Source: Microglena sp. YARC
Taxonomy: Eukaryota; Chlorophyta; Chlorophyceae; Chlamydomonadales; Chlamydomonadaceae
Length of the DNA: 64,000 nucleotides
Assembly (NCBI GenBank): GCA_022414725.1
Contig: CM039462.1
Coordinates: 42,638,983-42,702,982 of the forward strand
Direction: 5' to 3'
Below, piece by piece: positions 63,272-64,000 of this stretch; position 1 is the stretch's first letter, and each line of letters opens with the position of its first letter. Both the position numbers and the translations under genes were made by a program. The notes beneath the pieces are model-generated. The model had not been told where the DNA came from. It ran no database searches and saw only the letters and a list, made by a program, of their open reading frames with translations.

Positions 63272-64000
63272 ACCACACCACACATCACACCACACAACCA
63301 CACACACACACACACACACCACAAGTGGATACAGGTGCTTGAAGACATTTCAAAACATAAAATATTTATATAATTGTTTTGAACTCTGCTTCCCACCAGC
63401 AACCAAATTAACTGAAATTTGTATCCATATCAGTCACGAGAGGAAACCATCCACACCCTGATCAACCATGTTCACCCCCCTGTTTAAATGGCCTTGAAAC
63501 CCTCCCCTCCCCCCCACAAATTCAAGCCATACCCCCCCCCCCCACACACACACACACACACACCACACACACACCACCACACCACCACACCACTTACCCA
63601 CCCACCCACCCACTCACTCACGCACACACACACAAACACAGACGTACAAACACATACACGGGCACGCATTCATCCCCCACGCCCCCCCCCAACACCCAAT
63701 ATTCGTCAACACCCCCACACACACCATGACCCCAATATCCCACCCTAAAGAAACTCACTGCCTCTACACCCCACACCCCACACCCCACACCCACACCCCA
63801 CATCCCACACCCTACACCCCACACCCCACACCCGGCACCCCCGCTCCCAACTCTCCACTTCCCACTCCCAATTCCCCATTCCCCACATCCCCACACACAC
63901 CACACACCACAAAATCAGACACAGCACCCCGCACCCCTCACCCCTTACCCACACCCTACACCCCACACCTCTCACCCACACCCTGCACTCCACACCCCAC
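62691..64000. repeat. Locus D intron 1: (ACCACAC)n and CACCCCA arrays
   Basis: 62700-63320 is almost pure A/C (ACCACACAC). At 63321-63334 the exon 1 end plus donor (ACAAGTGGATACAG|GTGCTT) is copied, followed by about 190 bp of intron-like sequence and a second A/C-rich array (63530-64000) that reaches the window edge. Open frames up to 256 codons are artefacts. Confidence 0.92.

Noticed and set aside
62691..63461. 256-codon His/Thr/Pro ORF and Val/Cys-rich reverse ORFs
   Set aside because: (ACCACAC)n array; no independent evidence of coding.

Overview
The window is nuclear DNA of a eukaryote. Coding sequence is split into small exons with GT-AG borders whose phases match. Introns and spacers are full of satellites, transposon remnants and long poly-G/poly-C runs. 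Plant-type AP2 domains plus a secreted FAS1/Cys-rich repeat protein suggest a green alga, perhaps a prasinophyte; this is inference, not proof.

Layout: 0-1 kb is an unrecognised degenerate coding-like stretch. 2.1-8.6 kb holds a block of hairpin-bearing satellites flanked by two copies of a 220 bp repeat, one with an inverted end. 9.15-9.35 kb is a telomere-like C-rich array. 9.5-15.6 kb is a five-exon gene for a secreted protein of about 590 residues (signal peptide, GCC2/GCC3-type Cys repeats, one FAS1 domain, more Cys repeats). It has one frameshift in exon 1 and many tandemly copied splice acceptors. 15.8-25 kb is mostly transposon debris, including a PIF/Harbinger-like MITE, a 631 bp TIR element and a pair of 75 bp inverted arms, with one or two poorly supported gene fragments.

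25-64 kb is dominated by four related AP2-domain loci on the + strand. Locus A (25.7-33.74 kb) is the most complete: eight phase-consistent exons with two in-frame TAG codons. Locus C (39-47.2 kb) has intact exons 2-5 but no exon 1, and a young non-autonomous LTR retrotransposon sits in its intron. Locus B (52.1-55.9 kb) is 5'-truncated and frameshifted. Locus D (60.6-64 kb) runs off the window end. Sequence downstream of A and B (34.84-36.86 and 55.89-57.92 kb) is also duplicated. Exons of an unrelated coiled-coil protein (49.5-50.6 and 58.3-58.4 kb) appear to bracket locus B.

Two themes recur. (1) Splice borders with the adjoining exon end are tandemly copied inside introns, at several independent loci. 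(2) Introns carry G- or purine-rich tracts after the donor and C- or pyrimidine-rich tracts before the acceptor; in two paralogous introns these are long poly-G and poly-C runs that could pair. Small dispersed families (a 50 bp CCAGGGGTAG element and a 200 bp AGCAGCTTCTAGGCAGCTCC inverted-repeat element) occur throughout, and one has apparently seeded a satellite.
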